Origin: Thuidium tamariscinum
Lineage: Eukaryota > Streptophyta > Bryopsida > Hypnales > Thuidiaceae
DNA: 64,000 bases
Direction: 5' to 3'
Assembly (NCBI GenBank): GCA_947034885.2
Contig: OX344750.2
Span: 16,920,053 to 16,984,052, forward strand
Each line of letters starts with the position of its first letter. Position 1 is the stretch's first letter. The position numbers were made by a program, and so were the translations under genes. Shown here piece after piece: positions 35,101-47,189 of the stretch. A model generated the notes under the pieces. That model made no database searches. It saw only the letters and a program-made list of their open reading frames with translations, and was not told the DNA's origin.

Positions 35101-37419
35101 ATGTGTGAGCACTGTATAGAAGTTTGGGAATCGGGAATTTTCTGGAGTTGTGTAATTGTAAATTAGACTATAATTTATGATGGCGCCACTTCGTCCAATG
35201 AGGTCATGGAGAGCATCACACTATCACAATAGGTAGGCTAATAGAGTAGAAGAATTGCAACTTGGCATAGCAAATCAAATTGTCTTTTTCCTCAAAGAAG
35301 CGGCCAAGAGGGCTAAAGGATTTTTGATTGGTTGATGGCTGAGTTGAGCAAATTATTTGGAGAACCTCTAGGAGAAGGAAAGTAAAGTTTCCATTTATGT
35401 TTGTCTTCATTGAACTTTTGGTTTATTTAATTGATTGTATCTAGTGGTCGAGTGCATGTGAGTGTGAAGGTGGTAATTGGTTGAAGAGTGATTTGCCTAA
35501 ATTTATAATTCTATTTTAATTTGGTACTTTGGAGTGGTAATTAAAACTATAATACTATTAGAATATGTTGGAGTGAATTATAAATCAAATTGACTCAAGT
35601 TCTGTAGGTAACATGAATTTGAATTATCCTTAACGAATAGACTAATATTGATCAAAGGCAACAATTAGTGGTAAATATCCTACTTGTGGTGACGATCACT
35701 AGTTGAATATTTCAATTAGAAGTCAGGTTGCCAATGATCATTGAAGTTTAATTGTATGTGATAATGGGACCAGTAGTTTGGGTAAATTGTTGAATTGGAC
35801 AAGTGGTCAAATTGGTGGGTCAAGTTGTTTGGTGTAATCAATGAATTCAAAGAAACTGCTAGGTGTTGAAATTGAAGTTAGACCAAGTTTACAATTTGTA
35901 GTTAATTAGTTGAACAAACAATTGTGAGTATGGCAAATTGTCAAGATATTCATGTGTGACTAGAGGATTGTGGTCAAATTGGTTATTGACAAAGTTGGCC
36001 AATGTTGAGGCATGGAATCAGACAAATTGATGAATTCTTCAATAAGCAGTGAAAGCTTAAGTAAGTTGCTACTTTAGTTGAGCAATTAAAGGAAATTGAC
36101 TGCTAGGAGAACTCTAATCGGCAACTACAGTGTTGGAGTGTGTTTAGGCAAATGGACATGGCTAGTGCAAGCAATTAGAAGATTGAACTAAACTGCCAAG
36201 AATGATTTCATGAACCATTCATACCTTGCATATTAAGACTAAATGACCATTGGATTTGCTCGTGAATTACCATGATGCATTAATCTAGCAATCAAGTCAA
36301 TTTTAATAGAAGTTTGGGATGAATTGGTATGGTAAAACAACTCTAGAATAATTAAAGAATACCTATTAATATTATATTATTATTATAAAAATATTTACAT
36401 ATCTTAGATCATGCATTTGACAAATTGACCAATCAAGACTAATTGACAAGAATATTTGCCTACCCTAGATAGGGTCTAGGTAGGACCGGGACTACAACAT
36501 TTTGTCAATTAGCATTGATAATGGACCACTTCAGTATGATCATAGGGAATAAGAGTAATTTGTCCTAGAAACACGTTTAAAATCCAATCCTACTTTAAAA
36601 GTGACCTTAGACAACTATACAATAGGCAAATTGACCTTTTCCTAAAGAATTTCTATACAAGTATACTTGGGTTTTTGATTTAGAAAGAGAGAAAAATCCA
36701 ACTTATACTTTCCATGGTTAGAAGCTGTAGTAGGCCTACTTGTTTTTGTTTTGTTAATATCTAAGTTTTTGTAGCAAGTGGGTTGATTTGGTGGTTAGAT
36801 TATCTAGTTATGGTGTAAATATGGATCAATAGCTTAAGTTTTCTAAGTTGGTAGTTTGATAGTCTAGTTGGACAATAGTTTAGTCAAATAGGATGAGATT
36901 CCAATAGGTTGATGATTTTGGTAAGCAAAAATGGTTGCTATGGTTAGTTGTTGTGTCTCCTCGGTTTCCTATTAGATTGGGAATTTCAATTGGAAATCCA
37001 CCCATTGTTGAGAAGTCCAGTGGTGTCCAGCCCAAGTGGGCTATGTTATTTTATTTATTTTGGTGTGTGGTGTTGTGTGAGAATTAGATTAGATATTGAG
37101 GATTATAAAATGTGAAGTGCAATTAGAGAAATAGAAATTTGAGAAAGTGTTAATTTTGTGATGGAACAAGAATATTGTATAAATAGGATTATTGAAACCA
37201 ATTTAGGTAGTATATGATCAATTATTATTAATAATAATTTATAAGTTAAAAGAAATTCAAGTGTGTATGAATCATATTGTTGAATGTGTATAGAAAATTG
37301 TCGTTGCCGTTGTAGTTCAATTGATGAAAAGTATACATTTGGGAAAAGAAACCCATTAGCTAAATAATCCTACTTGATAGTCTCCCTTGGTTCGAACTTA
37401 TTGTACTAAAAAGAATAGT
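32142..37419. other. Long AT-rich spacer without a gene
   Basis: More than 5 kb without a supportable gene. Short frames at 32501-32716, 32720-32956 and 35216-35410 show no domain. Around 35.5-36.5 kb the words AATTG/CAAATTG recur at irregular spacing, perhaps an eroded tandem array. Confidence 0.6.
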
Positions 37420-37706
37420 CATTAGAGGAGATTCGGGGGCAACAGGAGACTGCGAAAGCCCTGTTCCCCGAATTGTTCCCGATCAGTAATTAATTAATTT
37501 TTTTTTTCAAAAAAAAAAAAAAAAGTTCGTCCTGAAATGCGAAAAGAAGTCCAAAAAAAAATTTGTTTTTTGCAAAAAAAAATCGGTGACGTGGCACACT
37601 CTCGACCACGTCAGCAGAGGACAGTTCCGCATTCCTACAGCAGATTCCTGCGTTCACAGCTTCGGGAACTCATAGTCTCCCGTTGCCCTCAAATTTCCTC
37701 TAATGC
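37420..37706. mobile_element. MITE family M1, copy 3
   Basis: The left end CATTAGAGGAGATTCGGGGG is mirrored at the right by CCCTCAAATTTCCTCTAATG. Inside are GGAGACTGCGAAAGCC on the left and GGGAACTCATAGTCTCCCG on the right, as in copies 1 and 2. It is more GC-rich than they are and may be younger. Non-coding. Confidence 0.75.
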
Positions 37707-39409
37707 CTCGAGAGAGTGAAAATTCTTCTTCAACAGAAGCATTGCAAAATTAATTGCAAATGTGAGATGATTGTATAACACTTTCTTTAAACAATCCTTC
37801 TCTTTCCTTTAGTCTAGGTTTCCACCTAATTCAACAAAGGCCTAATTTCTTACAAATTTCTAAAGTCAAAAGTAAGGTATATATAAAAAAAATTTCAACA
37901 TACATAATCTAATAAAGCTTCAATTGACTTTCCAAGGTTAATGATTGACTAAATTAACTACTCACTTTTACCTCACTTTCTAATATTCACATTATTAGAG
38001 TCTCAATCACTTAATTAGCATGTATGTAGTCACCCAACTTTGAGGCTTTCTATATTTTTAAATTTGAGACTTTCCATTCGTTTTAATTTAGGCATTCTAA
38101 TTTTGAATTTTGGCTTCCTAAATTTTTTCAAAATGAGGAGTCTAAACTGGTAAAATAAGAAGCTTCAAATTTTTAAAAAAAATAGGAAGTCAAAGATTAG
38201 ATTCTCTAAAAAATGTTGAATAGTCTTAATTGGTTATGAATCATTTAGCAAATTAGTAGAATTTTTAATTTTGATATAATCTTTTTTATACTAGACTACA
38301 CCAAGTGTGCAAGATCCTAACGTTGAACATGTCTAAAATTTAAAACTTAAAAGATTCACACCTTGCAATAAAAATATTAGTTTTAACTTTTGAATGGTTT
38401 ATTAGGGAAAACAAGAAAGAAAACCATGGGACTTCCAGGCTCAAATTTCATTGAAGAGATTTGGATACTTGTACTTCTTAGCAATATCTTCTTATTGGAT
38501 AATGCAATACTACAATTGCTTGTACCATGCATAACTTCATAATTAGAACTATCAATGTAGTTAACAACAAAACTTTAAAAAATACTTTACGTTACAATTG
38601 AATGTTCTATATTTGATTGGATATGGATTGGCAATTACTGCCACTTTTTGGTACATTGTGTGAATAATGTACCAAAAAGTGGCAATAACTACCAATTCTA
38701 AAATAAATAAAAATTAAATTGGGTTTAGTACACTTGGCATGTTTTACAAGCCAAAGAATTTAAAATTTAAGAATTTAAATTTTTTTTGGGTGCATGATCA
38801 CTATGTACCCAAAAGAAATTTAATTTTTAAATTTTTAAATCTTCATTTCCCTTCCCTCCCCCTCTCTTTTTGTAATTTTTTGAAACCAATTGATTGAGAA
38901 ACATTATGGGACAAGTGATCATGTATTCGTATTTATATTCGTATTCGTATCTATATTTTGATATGGACTATATCTGGACCATATCTATATAATCCATATA
39001 GTATATGTATCCATATCCGTATCCGTATCTGAACGGTTCAGATTAAATCTTATATGATCAATGGCTTGGGAATTCTTGAGAAATCAACAGTGATTACAAA
39101 GGTAAGTTTTTTTTAAAAATCAATGGCTTGTAAATTTCTTGAGAGAGGAGGGGGGGGGGGGCTAATTAATTGACTTGGGTGGTACGCCACTTTTCGTCAC
39201 ATTGTATAGTGCCACATTATAATTGATACTATTAAGCCTACAAATATTGAAAATATAAATGAATAAATCATCGAGGCTAACATATGAAGTTCATTTCAAT
39301 AATCACATTCAAAAGGGATTCAAGGTCAAACATTTTTATACAACACACTATTGTTTTGGAAATGTTATGTAAGATTGAAAGCGAATTTTAACTTAGTATT
39401 TCAAAATTT
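37707..39409. other. AT-rich spacer with hairpins
   Basis: No gene seen. Contains the hairpin at 38625-38699, a second AT-rich inverted repeat around 38756-38845 (TTTTTGGGTGCATGATCACT folding on TATGTACCCAAAAG), a TATTCG/TATCCG simple-repeat patch at about 38930-39035 and a run of 12 G at 39150-39161. Confidence 0.6.
38625..38699. repeat. Tight hairpin, 18-bp perfect stem
   Basis: GCCACTTTTTGGTACATT at about 38640-38657 and its exact inverse at 38666-38683 are separated by 8 bases. Imperfect pairing extends outward to about 36 bases per arm. Confidence 0.85.
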
Positions 39410-40440
39410 AGTGTTTAGGGTTTAGGATTTAGAAAATGGGATAAACTTAGGATTAATGGATTTAATGTTTAGACAGAAAATTAGAATTATCCTTTCATAC
39501 ATTAATGCTACATTGAACACTTCAACCATTTAATACTAGTTTTTGAAAGCGGATCTGTGCATTTTAGAATTCAATATCTGTGCAAAGGATTTTTTATTTT
39601 TGGACAAATGAATAGCCTAAATAGATGATGAATATACATTATGGTGGACAAGGGTCTTTGGCTCTTGGTGGACAAGGTTAGGTCTTAACAAGTGCTTGAA
39701 CGAGTAGTCGGATGTGTTTTCGGACAAGTAGTCAAACAAGGATCAAACAAGTAGTCAAACGTGTTTGGACAGGATTTTGGACAAGGAATTGGATGGGTGT
39801 TCAAACGGGTGTTCGAATGGGTGATTAGAAGGCAATCAGGTAGGACATTGGATGGCTGTTTTGATGGCAAATAGGATTGGAGTGCACGGGGTTAGAGCAA
39901 AGAAGGTTAGGGCGATAAGTACTTTGAGAAATTTGCCTGATTGTGACTAATGTGACTTATACCACCAAAGGGCATTAGTCACAATTATGTAAATTTGTCA
40001 CAACTTTTGCATGGGTAAGTGAGATTTCTAAAAAAAACTTTACCTATATTTTATAATAAATAAGATACCTACTTGCAAGTTTGTAGGAGCATTGGACATT
40101 TTTAGAAGTTTTGCAATATTTTGATTGTTTTAACATTTTGAAGAAAATTAAAATAAGTTGCAATTGACTTGTTCAACCTCACATGCTAATATGCTTAATT
40201 AGGAGTCATTGCAAGTACAAGGGAGTTTTTGAAAAAAATTGAATGGAAAAGTTAAGTAATTTGAAAGATTTGTATGATTGTTACCAACATTGCTAATGCC
40301 CACAAGGGACATTAGTCACATTAGTGACAATTGAGAGTAAATTTGTCACCACTTTTGTGTGGACAAGTGAATTTTCTTAAGAAAATTAATATATACTCTA
40401 CATTTTGTAAAACATTTACTTGCAAATTTGTGGAAGGAGG
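39410..40440 (+). repeat. Repeat family R3, copy 1, with minisatellite
   Basis: Starts with TTTAGGGTTTAGG-like words. It continues through a block ending ATTTTAGAATTCAA, then a degenerate ~20 bp minisatellite at 39650-39900 (GGACAAG, TTGGATGGGTGTTC, AAACGGGTG words), then two copies of a block with ATTAGTCACA and AAATTTGTCAC at about 39930-40050 and 40260-40435. The same parts recur at 51545-51870, 52590-52810 and, inverted, 53330-53830. Confidence 0.65.
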
Positions 40441-41715
40441 TCATTGTAAGAAACACTTACCATTTTTGGTTCAAAATGGCCTATTTCAATGAGTCTTGTG
40501 ACTTTTGGAATAAATTTTTTTAAATGAAATAAAATATGGATAATTTGAAGAGTAATGAGAATATTATGTCTCTTAATTCTAAAACACAATGAAAAATAAA
40601 ATGAAAATAGACACTTTGATGATTGATATTTTTACAATAGTAAAAAAGTTCAAGAAAACAAAATTAAAAAAAATCAATTTTTTCTAACCCCCCAAATAGC
40701 CAAAGTAAACATCCAATTAAGATTTGTTTAAAAATAATAAAATATATTTTTTTAAATTCAAAAAATTAGATCATATCTAGAATTTTTATGTGTACCTTCA
40801 TTTCAAGTTTCATGTGAAAAGAACAAACGACACAAAAGTTATGAGTAAAAAACCCTCCATCCAAGGCCCTATTTTTATTACAACATACAATCTTTGAGGG
40901 TCAAAGCAAGGATCGACGCAACATGACATGAAATCCCTAGCAACCAAAAACTTTAACTAGAATTATACAACAAAGGCTTCCTTCGTAAGACACAAGAGAA
41001 AAACATGGGCATTACCACCATGCAAGCAATGTTAGCACAGGGAATTGAACTGGCAACCTCATGGAAGCACCAAGTGGTTCAAATCTCGTAAGATTTTGGA
41101 TCAATCAAAATGTGTGCAAAACGTTCCTTAATTTGCAATTCTTTGGGGGAGAAAAAAAACACTTCAGTGGCACACTTTTCGAGTAGTAACAGCCTCTCTA
41201 GTAGCTACAGATAATGCAAAGCCTCCTCCCCTGCGGTCCAGAGCCAAGAAATTTGTCTCTCCAACAATACGTTCCAAAACCAAAGGGGCGGTAATGGGTC
41301 AATCTACCTTCCGTGTGATGAAATCTTCGCCGGGGATGTAGCGCATTAGTTGGGCATACTGTAACTGTGAATACCAAAGTAATTTTCAAATTTGACAAAC
41401 TCTCGATTTTGGTAAGAACTAAGTTCGCGAAGTTAGCGATTCCTAAAATTTAACTAAGAATCAAAGAACCCACACTGTCCTCTTCCCACCCGAGTCCACT
41501 GGAGTTACAGATTCATTGTCACAATTGGATCTTCCTCATGAAGTGGACAATAAAACTGTACCAAGAATGCTCGGTGGTGGACAGCAAACAGAGCAATTTT
41601 ACAGCATCCAAAGGCCAAGACTAACGATAAGGAAGCACACATCGGGGCCAGGTTTTATTAACGACCACAGAACTTCCACTCGAAAAGAGGAGAAAAAATG
41701 GAAGAAAACATCAAA
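40441..41715. other. Spacer 3' of gamma-CA
   Basis: AT-rich to about 40.86 kb, then mixed composition. A tRNA-like B-box (AGTTCAATTCC, minus strand) lies at 41041-41051. The segment 41165-41340 on the minus strand has an open frame containing ETNFLALDRRGGGFALS and ending VCH-stop. I do not recognise the protein and see no start. A short piece of it is shared with 61015-61053. Confidence 0.45.
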
Positions 41716-44700
41716 TTAATGGGGACCCTTTGAGATCATTTTGTTAGGAAACTCAATTTCTGGCCTCTTGGAACGGATGATGCCCAAGTGGGAATCGTAG
41801 TCATCAGACTGAATTGCCCATTTCCTCCTCAAAGCCTTGTCAGCTTCAATCTCTCCGAAGGTCTTTGAGTTCTCCTGGGCGTGAACCTCGGCCAATTCCG
41901 TGTAAAGACTTGCATTTCCGGGAAGTGACAATTGCTCCTCCTCTGTAAGCTCCCTCAAGAATTTGGCAGGGCTCCCTGCCCAAATCTGTTATCATAAAGA
42001 AGTACGCCACAAAATGTAAATACCAGTTCAACTCTTCAAACGCTTTTAAAGCCCACATAACCCGGAAATAAAATAGATTCTCTCATCGTAAAGTTATTCT
42101 GCAAATAATCACACTTACAGCAAGATGATTACGTATGATTGAATGATAACACTATCGAGGAACGAAACCCATAGTGCATCAGCAGAAGATTAAATGACCT
42201 GTCCAGTAGGAATGCGGGTCTTCTGGGTGACTGTGGAACCAGCTGCGACCATGGCGCCCTTCTCTACCACGGCTCCATCCAGAATGGTAGATCCCATGCC
42301 AACAAAGGACTCATCCTCTACAGTGCACGCATGAAGCACGGAATTGTGTCCTGTCACGTGGCAGCCCAAATTCAGTTGACAACCACAAGTGGACACAGTA
42401 AATTAGATGGACGTAGAAAGCACGTCAATATGAATAAGAGAAGGAACCAAGGACATCGATCACATCCATACAAAACAGGCCTGCGAAAGTAGCCGAGATT
42501 TGAGAACCTACCGATGGTGACTCTGTTGCCGATGATGGTGGGCAAAACATTCCCGCTCACGTTGGTCTTCGCAACATGGACTAAAGTATTGTCTTGGATA
42601 TTTGTCTCCGAACCTACTTTGATGTGGTTAACATCACCTGTCACGTGGTACATTCATATGAGAACGCATAAAAAAGACGGCAAGAAGACTCCTCATCTTC
42701 CAGGACAGAAATTCTCCGCCTCTCGTGAAAACAGTTATCCAGACTATCCTTCTACTCGCACTAAGGCTCTAAAAATTGACTGCGAATTTAGTATGTAGTT
42801 CAGACGGAACTATAAATTACAATACTTCTGGAATACTAGATGCGCCACAAAGCATGTGTCTACTGAGCCGTGAAGCTGTCGCTTGCAACCACTAATGATA
42901 TCATTTCGAATATGCAGATAGACATGGCTCCTCTTCCGAGCAACCTCCCACACAAACGTGATACTTTCTTAAATTACAAAGAATATGAGGCAGTAATGGA
43001 TATGCGCTCAAAATACTGACGAGCTCTGCCGCAGAATAGGAGAAGTGGATAATTGCAAGTGATATAAACACATATAGAAATGCATAATTTTCATAAATCT
43101 CTTTCCACATAATCCTCAGTATACTCCTCAATATAATCCTCTCTAATTAAACATTTCAAAACCCCTATTCAACAAGCTTAGAATGCCACAACTCGTACAA
43201 TTAAATATCAAAATTCTATCAGTCATAAGAAATTAATCCTTATGAGTCATGGACGCCAATATTCTAGTGTTTCTATTTTTAACAAGTGTCCCTTTTTCAT
43301 TAGTAGGCCAGAACTTTCCACATTTCCAAACCACCGCTTAATCTCTCCCGGTGAGGTTATGACAACAAAGAATGAGAATGGGTTGTTTAATTACCTCGCA
43401 GAACACATCCGTACCAAATTGAAGACTTCTCCCCAATCTGCACTTCGCCAACAACAGAAGCACCAGGAGCCACAAATGCAGACTCCTCAATGACAGGGGT
43501 CTTGCCGAATATGCTCAATATCGTTTGATGCTTGGAAACTGCGGAGAATGAACAGCCAATATCACAACCGTGTCTAAATTTATTGCAGCTCAACTTTCAA
43601 GCTCTCACACACACCAGATATGCTAAACCAAAAACCCAAGGACAGTAACAACGGACATTTCTGATCAAAATATAAGGGGTGAGGTGCCGCTCAGGAGACA
43701 CCCAGGGAATGTTCAATAGTAAGAATGTATTAGAGATCTTCATCTCAGGTGGTGGCACCTGCGCAGCACTCGTCCCAATGGAAACCAGCTTACCTCCACC
43801 AAATGCATTCCAAGAAGACCCTCTAGGCCTACTCACAATTCCGGTAATGTCATGCATTGCCATCAAACGGAAATCATCCAACCGACATCTACATAAAAAC
43901 AATTCTCGGAAAACAGCGCATTACTCGAAATCTAACGTGAGAGTGCATCAAGAAGTTCACACCTCATACCAGATGACGCAAAACCTTCCCAAATTTTCGA
44001 AAACGACGAAAATCGAAAATCATCAATTAAATACAACAAACGACGTCACGCATCACTGCAAACATGAGCTCACTGGATCATTCAACTCCAAATCACACGG
44101 CCTCAGCTCACAAACCCCAAAGGCAGATCGCCTTCCAAATCCTAAAACAGAAGGCTCCGCCAAAACCGAAGATCGACCCCAATGCAACCGTCCAGCGAAA
44201 ACCTACCCGACACCATTATTCGCCTGACTAGTATCACGCATTGGAACAGAACGGAGTAGCAGCCCGCCACAACTCGAGCCCCAAACGAACCCTAATTGGT
44301 CGCTAAATGGGAACTTACAACAAAATCATCAATTCTACACGAGAAACGACATCACGCATCACTGCATCCATCAGCTCACATCAATGCGCACTATATTGAT
44401 GAGTTTAAAATCACAACGCCTCACTTCACAAACCCCAGAACGCAGGTCGCCTTCCAAACCCTAAACAGAATGCTCCCTCAGACAGAAGATCGACCCCAAC
44501 GCTACCGTCCAGCGAAGTGCTCCCCGCCACCCTACTTCGCCTAACTAACTAGCAGCACACATTGGAACGGAACGCAAAGGAAGAGAATGGCATCTCACCA
44601 CAACCCGTACTTCAAATGGATCCTAATTTGGTCGCCAAATGGGAACTTACCCTCGTCCTTGACGAAATAGCCGCCTTGCAAGGCGGAGCCGAGGCGATCG

Positions 44701-44765
44701 AGAGCCTGGCCCGTGCTGCGAGCAGCCTTGCCCAGCGAATAGACCACTCGACCCAGCGTCCCCAT
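41716..44765 (-). CDS. Mitochondrial gamma-carbonic anhydrase, complex I subunit
   Basis: Gamma-class carbonic anhydrase of the plant mitochondrial complex I matrix domain. Exons (minus strand): 44765-44651, 43538-43395, 42637-42512, 42350-42199, 41985-41716; phases join exactly, giving 268 aa, near the usual ~275. The N-terminus MGTLGRVVYSLGKAARSTGQ matches the family, which confirms exon 1 about 1.1 kb upstream of exon 2. Hexapeptide repeats of the left-handed beta-helix run from about residue 50 to 185 (FVAPGASVVGEVQIG, SSIWYGCVLRGDVN). Likely zinc ligands H107 (NTLVHVAK), H130 and H135 (TIGHNSVLHACTVED) are all present, so it belongs with the CA1/CA2 type and not the CAL type lacking them. 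The C-terminal helix follows PAKFLRELTEEEQ. Intron 1 contains a tandem duplication that copies the exon 1 donor. Confidence 0.95.
44000..44650 (-). repeat. Tandem duplication inside gamma-CA intron 1
   Basis: Two units offset by about 332 bp. Shared words include GAAGATCGACCCCAA, CATCACTGCA, TCGCCTTCCAAA and, at the end of each, AAATGGGAACTTAC. The last is the inverse of the exon 1 donor (GTAAGTTCCC), so the intron holds a second copy of that splice site at 44318. Confidence 0.8.
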
Positions 44766-44868
44766 GCTGCCAATTACGCTGCAATGCGGGATCCCGTCTG
44801 TGTGTCTGTCGAGGAGGGCGGGGAAGGGGAAGAATGAGTGGCCAGGCGAGGGAGAGAGAGGGAGCGCG

Positions 44869-44877
44869 AAACCCTAA
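44869..44877 (-). promoter_or_regulatory. Telo-box upstream of gamma-CA
   Basis: AAACCCTAA on the plus strand, TTAGGGTTT in the sense direction, 104 bp before the ATG. Confidence 0.5.
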
Positions 44878-45172
44878 AATGGCCCTTCAGTCGTGCGCGG
44901 CATTGCGTTCCACCATAGAGCATCTCCAGTCAGGAAGGAAGGCTTCATTCCATAATTTTTGGGCAGCGCAGAAAATTGAATCTCTAAGGCAAGTGGTCCT
45001 ATAATGGACCATCTAAGTGTTGAAACAGAATTTCAGGGAGGTAAAACTTCTAAAAATATTTTTCAGTAAATTTTCCTTGAAAGACAAGTAGAATTGACAT
45101 TTAACCCAAGTCGTTTCATATTTTTATGAGCTTTTTTGAATTAGTTATCAAATTTTGAAGTTGAAAGGACAT

Positions 45173-45293
45173 AGGGCTCTAAAATGGTGCCCTAGCTAAA
45201 ATGTACACTGTCAATACACTGCTGAAGGCTATGAAAAAGAAACATGTACAAGTACAGTACATTTAAGATAGGGTACCATTTTAGAACGTGCTC
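45173..45293. repeat. Foldback element near the gamma-CA promoter
   Basis: GGGCTCTAAAATGGTGCCCT on the left pairs with AGGGTACCATTTTAGAACG on the right, and AAAATGTACACTGT with ACAGTACATTT further in. Arms are about 35 bp with a ~50 bp loop. Confidence 0.75.
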
Positions 45294-45339
45294 CATTTAA
45301 GAGCCTTCTACCTTAGTGGGAGGGCCTTTCTTTTTTTTG

Positions 45340-45605
45340 TTTTTCATAAAGTGCCAAAGTGGCGATATAATAGGTTATAGTGGTGTTCCAAATTTCAACA
45401 TTCATCCACATATTAGATGGAAAATATCACATTAACACATAAAGAGTGTAATTTTATTTTCATCCATAATCTAGTGATTTCATTTTAGATGTTTTTTCTA
45501 ATTTAGAATGTTGAGGAAAAAGACTTCACAATTTGTTTTCATTTTCTAGCCAAATTATTTTTTCCTCGTGCAATTTAGCACTAGAGAGCCAGAGAAAAAA
45601 GTTGT
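45340..45605 (+). repeat. Repeat R2, copy 2 (uninterrupted)
   Basis: Aligns with the two parts of R2 that flank the Stowaway-like element: CATAAAGTGCCA with 21064-21094, then CCAAATTTCAACATTCAT onward with 21914-22140. At the junction this copy shows GATATAATAG, a single TA and no insertion. Confidence 0.75.
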
Positions 45606-47189
45606 AGTGTTTGCATTAATAGATATAGATAAAAATATACAATATGTAGATAAAGATTGAAATATTCATTCAAAAGTGTGTAAAATTCATCTATGGTAAA
45701 GAGATATTGTCCCTAAAGTGATTGAGTGATTTTATCCATTGAAATTAGGGTTTTCTATCCCAAATAAGGTTATTGTGACACATAAACAAATTGAATGAAA
45801 AGTGCTTTGGGTCCCTCCAAATCTTCTCTAAGTGTCCCATCCTATGATGCCAACTAGACTTTTTTGTTTTTTGAGAAAGTAACAACCAAGTAGTCACTTA
45901 TAATTTGGCAAAAGATTGTATTTATCCCTCTATTTTTAAACAAAAACAATTTCTAATTCTATTCAATGATGCACTTCTAATCCAAAATTGACTTTTTTTT
46001 CCATGCTTTAAATAGGAATAGAAATATTTTGGTGGAAAAAAGGCTATATTAGTTTGCCAAATAGTAGAGATTAATTTTAAAATGGTGTAATTTGGCCCTA
46101 TAGTGCCCAAAAAATAGATTGGTGTCAACGTACCAACAATAAACAAGCCAAATCTAAGTTTAATCAACTTTTTGCTCCCGATTCCACTAAAGATAAGCCA
46201 ATGAGTATATATAGAACACATGAGGTGCATAGAATTAAAAGAGAAGCCAAAAAATATAGAGAGGTTGGATAGCTCAATAGATATAGATTTTGAATTACAA
46301 AAGAGGCACCCAATGGCGCACCTGCACTCAGTGTCATCCATTTCTAAATCAGTCGTTCATTCTAGAATAGAAATGTGGCAGGATTGTAGACTGCTTGTTG
46401 TTTTAGGTTAAAAAAAAGTCATATACTGCCAACCTACATATATAGTCTGAAATGATTGTGTGTTGTAGAAACAAATGGCATTGGGTACAGGTGCGCCATT
46501 GGGTGCCTCTCCCTTATATTGAGTTGATTTGGTCATATTGGAGTAGCAATGTCAGGTGATTACAAAAAACACATGTTTTATTTTGCATCACACTTTGCAT
46601 TTTTATTTGTTTCTTGATAATGACTTTTTCAATATAACTCCAAATGACTCAAGATTTACAAGTAAGGTACTAATGACTTTTATACACCTTATCTACTTTT
46701 ATTTCAATTTGCAAATCTATTGTCTATAAAAAGCCCCAATTTTATGTCACACTTGCCAATTGGGGGAATTTTAGTACTATTCAGTACCCTCCAAAACAAA
46801 TTTTGAACTCATATATCTACAAAATAGTATTCTAGTAAACTCATAGCTACTTCCTAAAGGAATTTCAAAAATAGTTAATTGTATGTGGTGTGGAAGTTCA
46901 CAAAGTGAGCTTCTTTATGCTTACATTTCTAAAGATACAAAATGTTATCTTAGTGGTTCTTTGAATGAATGACAATCTCCAAATGGAGTTGTTAAAAATG
47001 GCTTATCTTCATTTGATTTGTATATTTTTTCTATTTTTAATTGATTAAAACATCAAAGTATCCATTTTTAGAAATATGGCACATTTTATAGATTTCCTAT
47101 TTAAAGAATTTTTCTAAATTTGTTTTGGTGGTTACCTTCATCTTAAAGGGGAATAGATGTACACACACTGTAAATATATATTTGTATGT
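45606..47189. other. AT-rich spacer
   Basis: Contains the MITE at 46303-46509. The 139-codon minus frame at 45922-46341 is rich in Phe, Ile and Ser with no domain and overlaps that element, so it was not accepted. Confidence 0.6.
46303..46509. mobile_element. Small MITE with perfect 22-bp inverted ends
   Basis: GAGGCACCCAATGGCGCACC followed by TG at 46303-46324, and its exact inverse at 46488-46509. About 207 bp, no protein. No clear target duplication was seen next to the ends. Confidence 0.85.

Larger units (their letters stand above)
44766..45339 (-). promoter_or_regulatory. Gamma-CA promoter region
   Basis: Mixed composition up to about 44.95 kb with a GA-rich stretch near 44.83-44.87 kb and the telo-box at 44869-44877. 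GAGCATCTCCAG at 44921 resembles termini of some plant MITEs, but no partner end was found. A foldback element lies at 45173-45293. Confidence 0.45.

Noticed and set aside
43679-44227. 182-codon plus-strand frame
   Set aside because: Lies inside gamma-CA intron 1 on the opposite strand, partly in a tandem duplication, with no domain.
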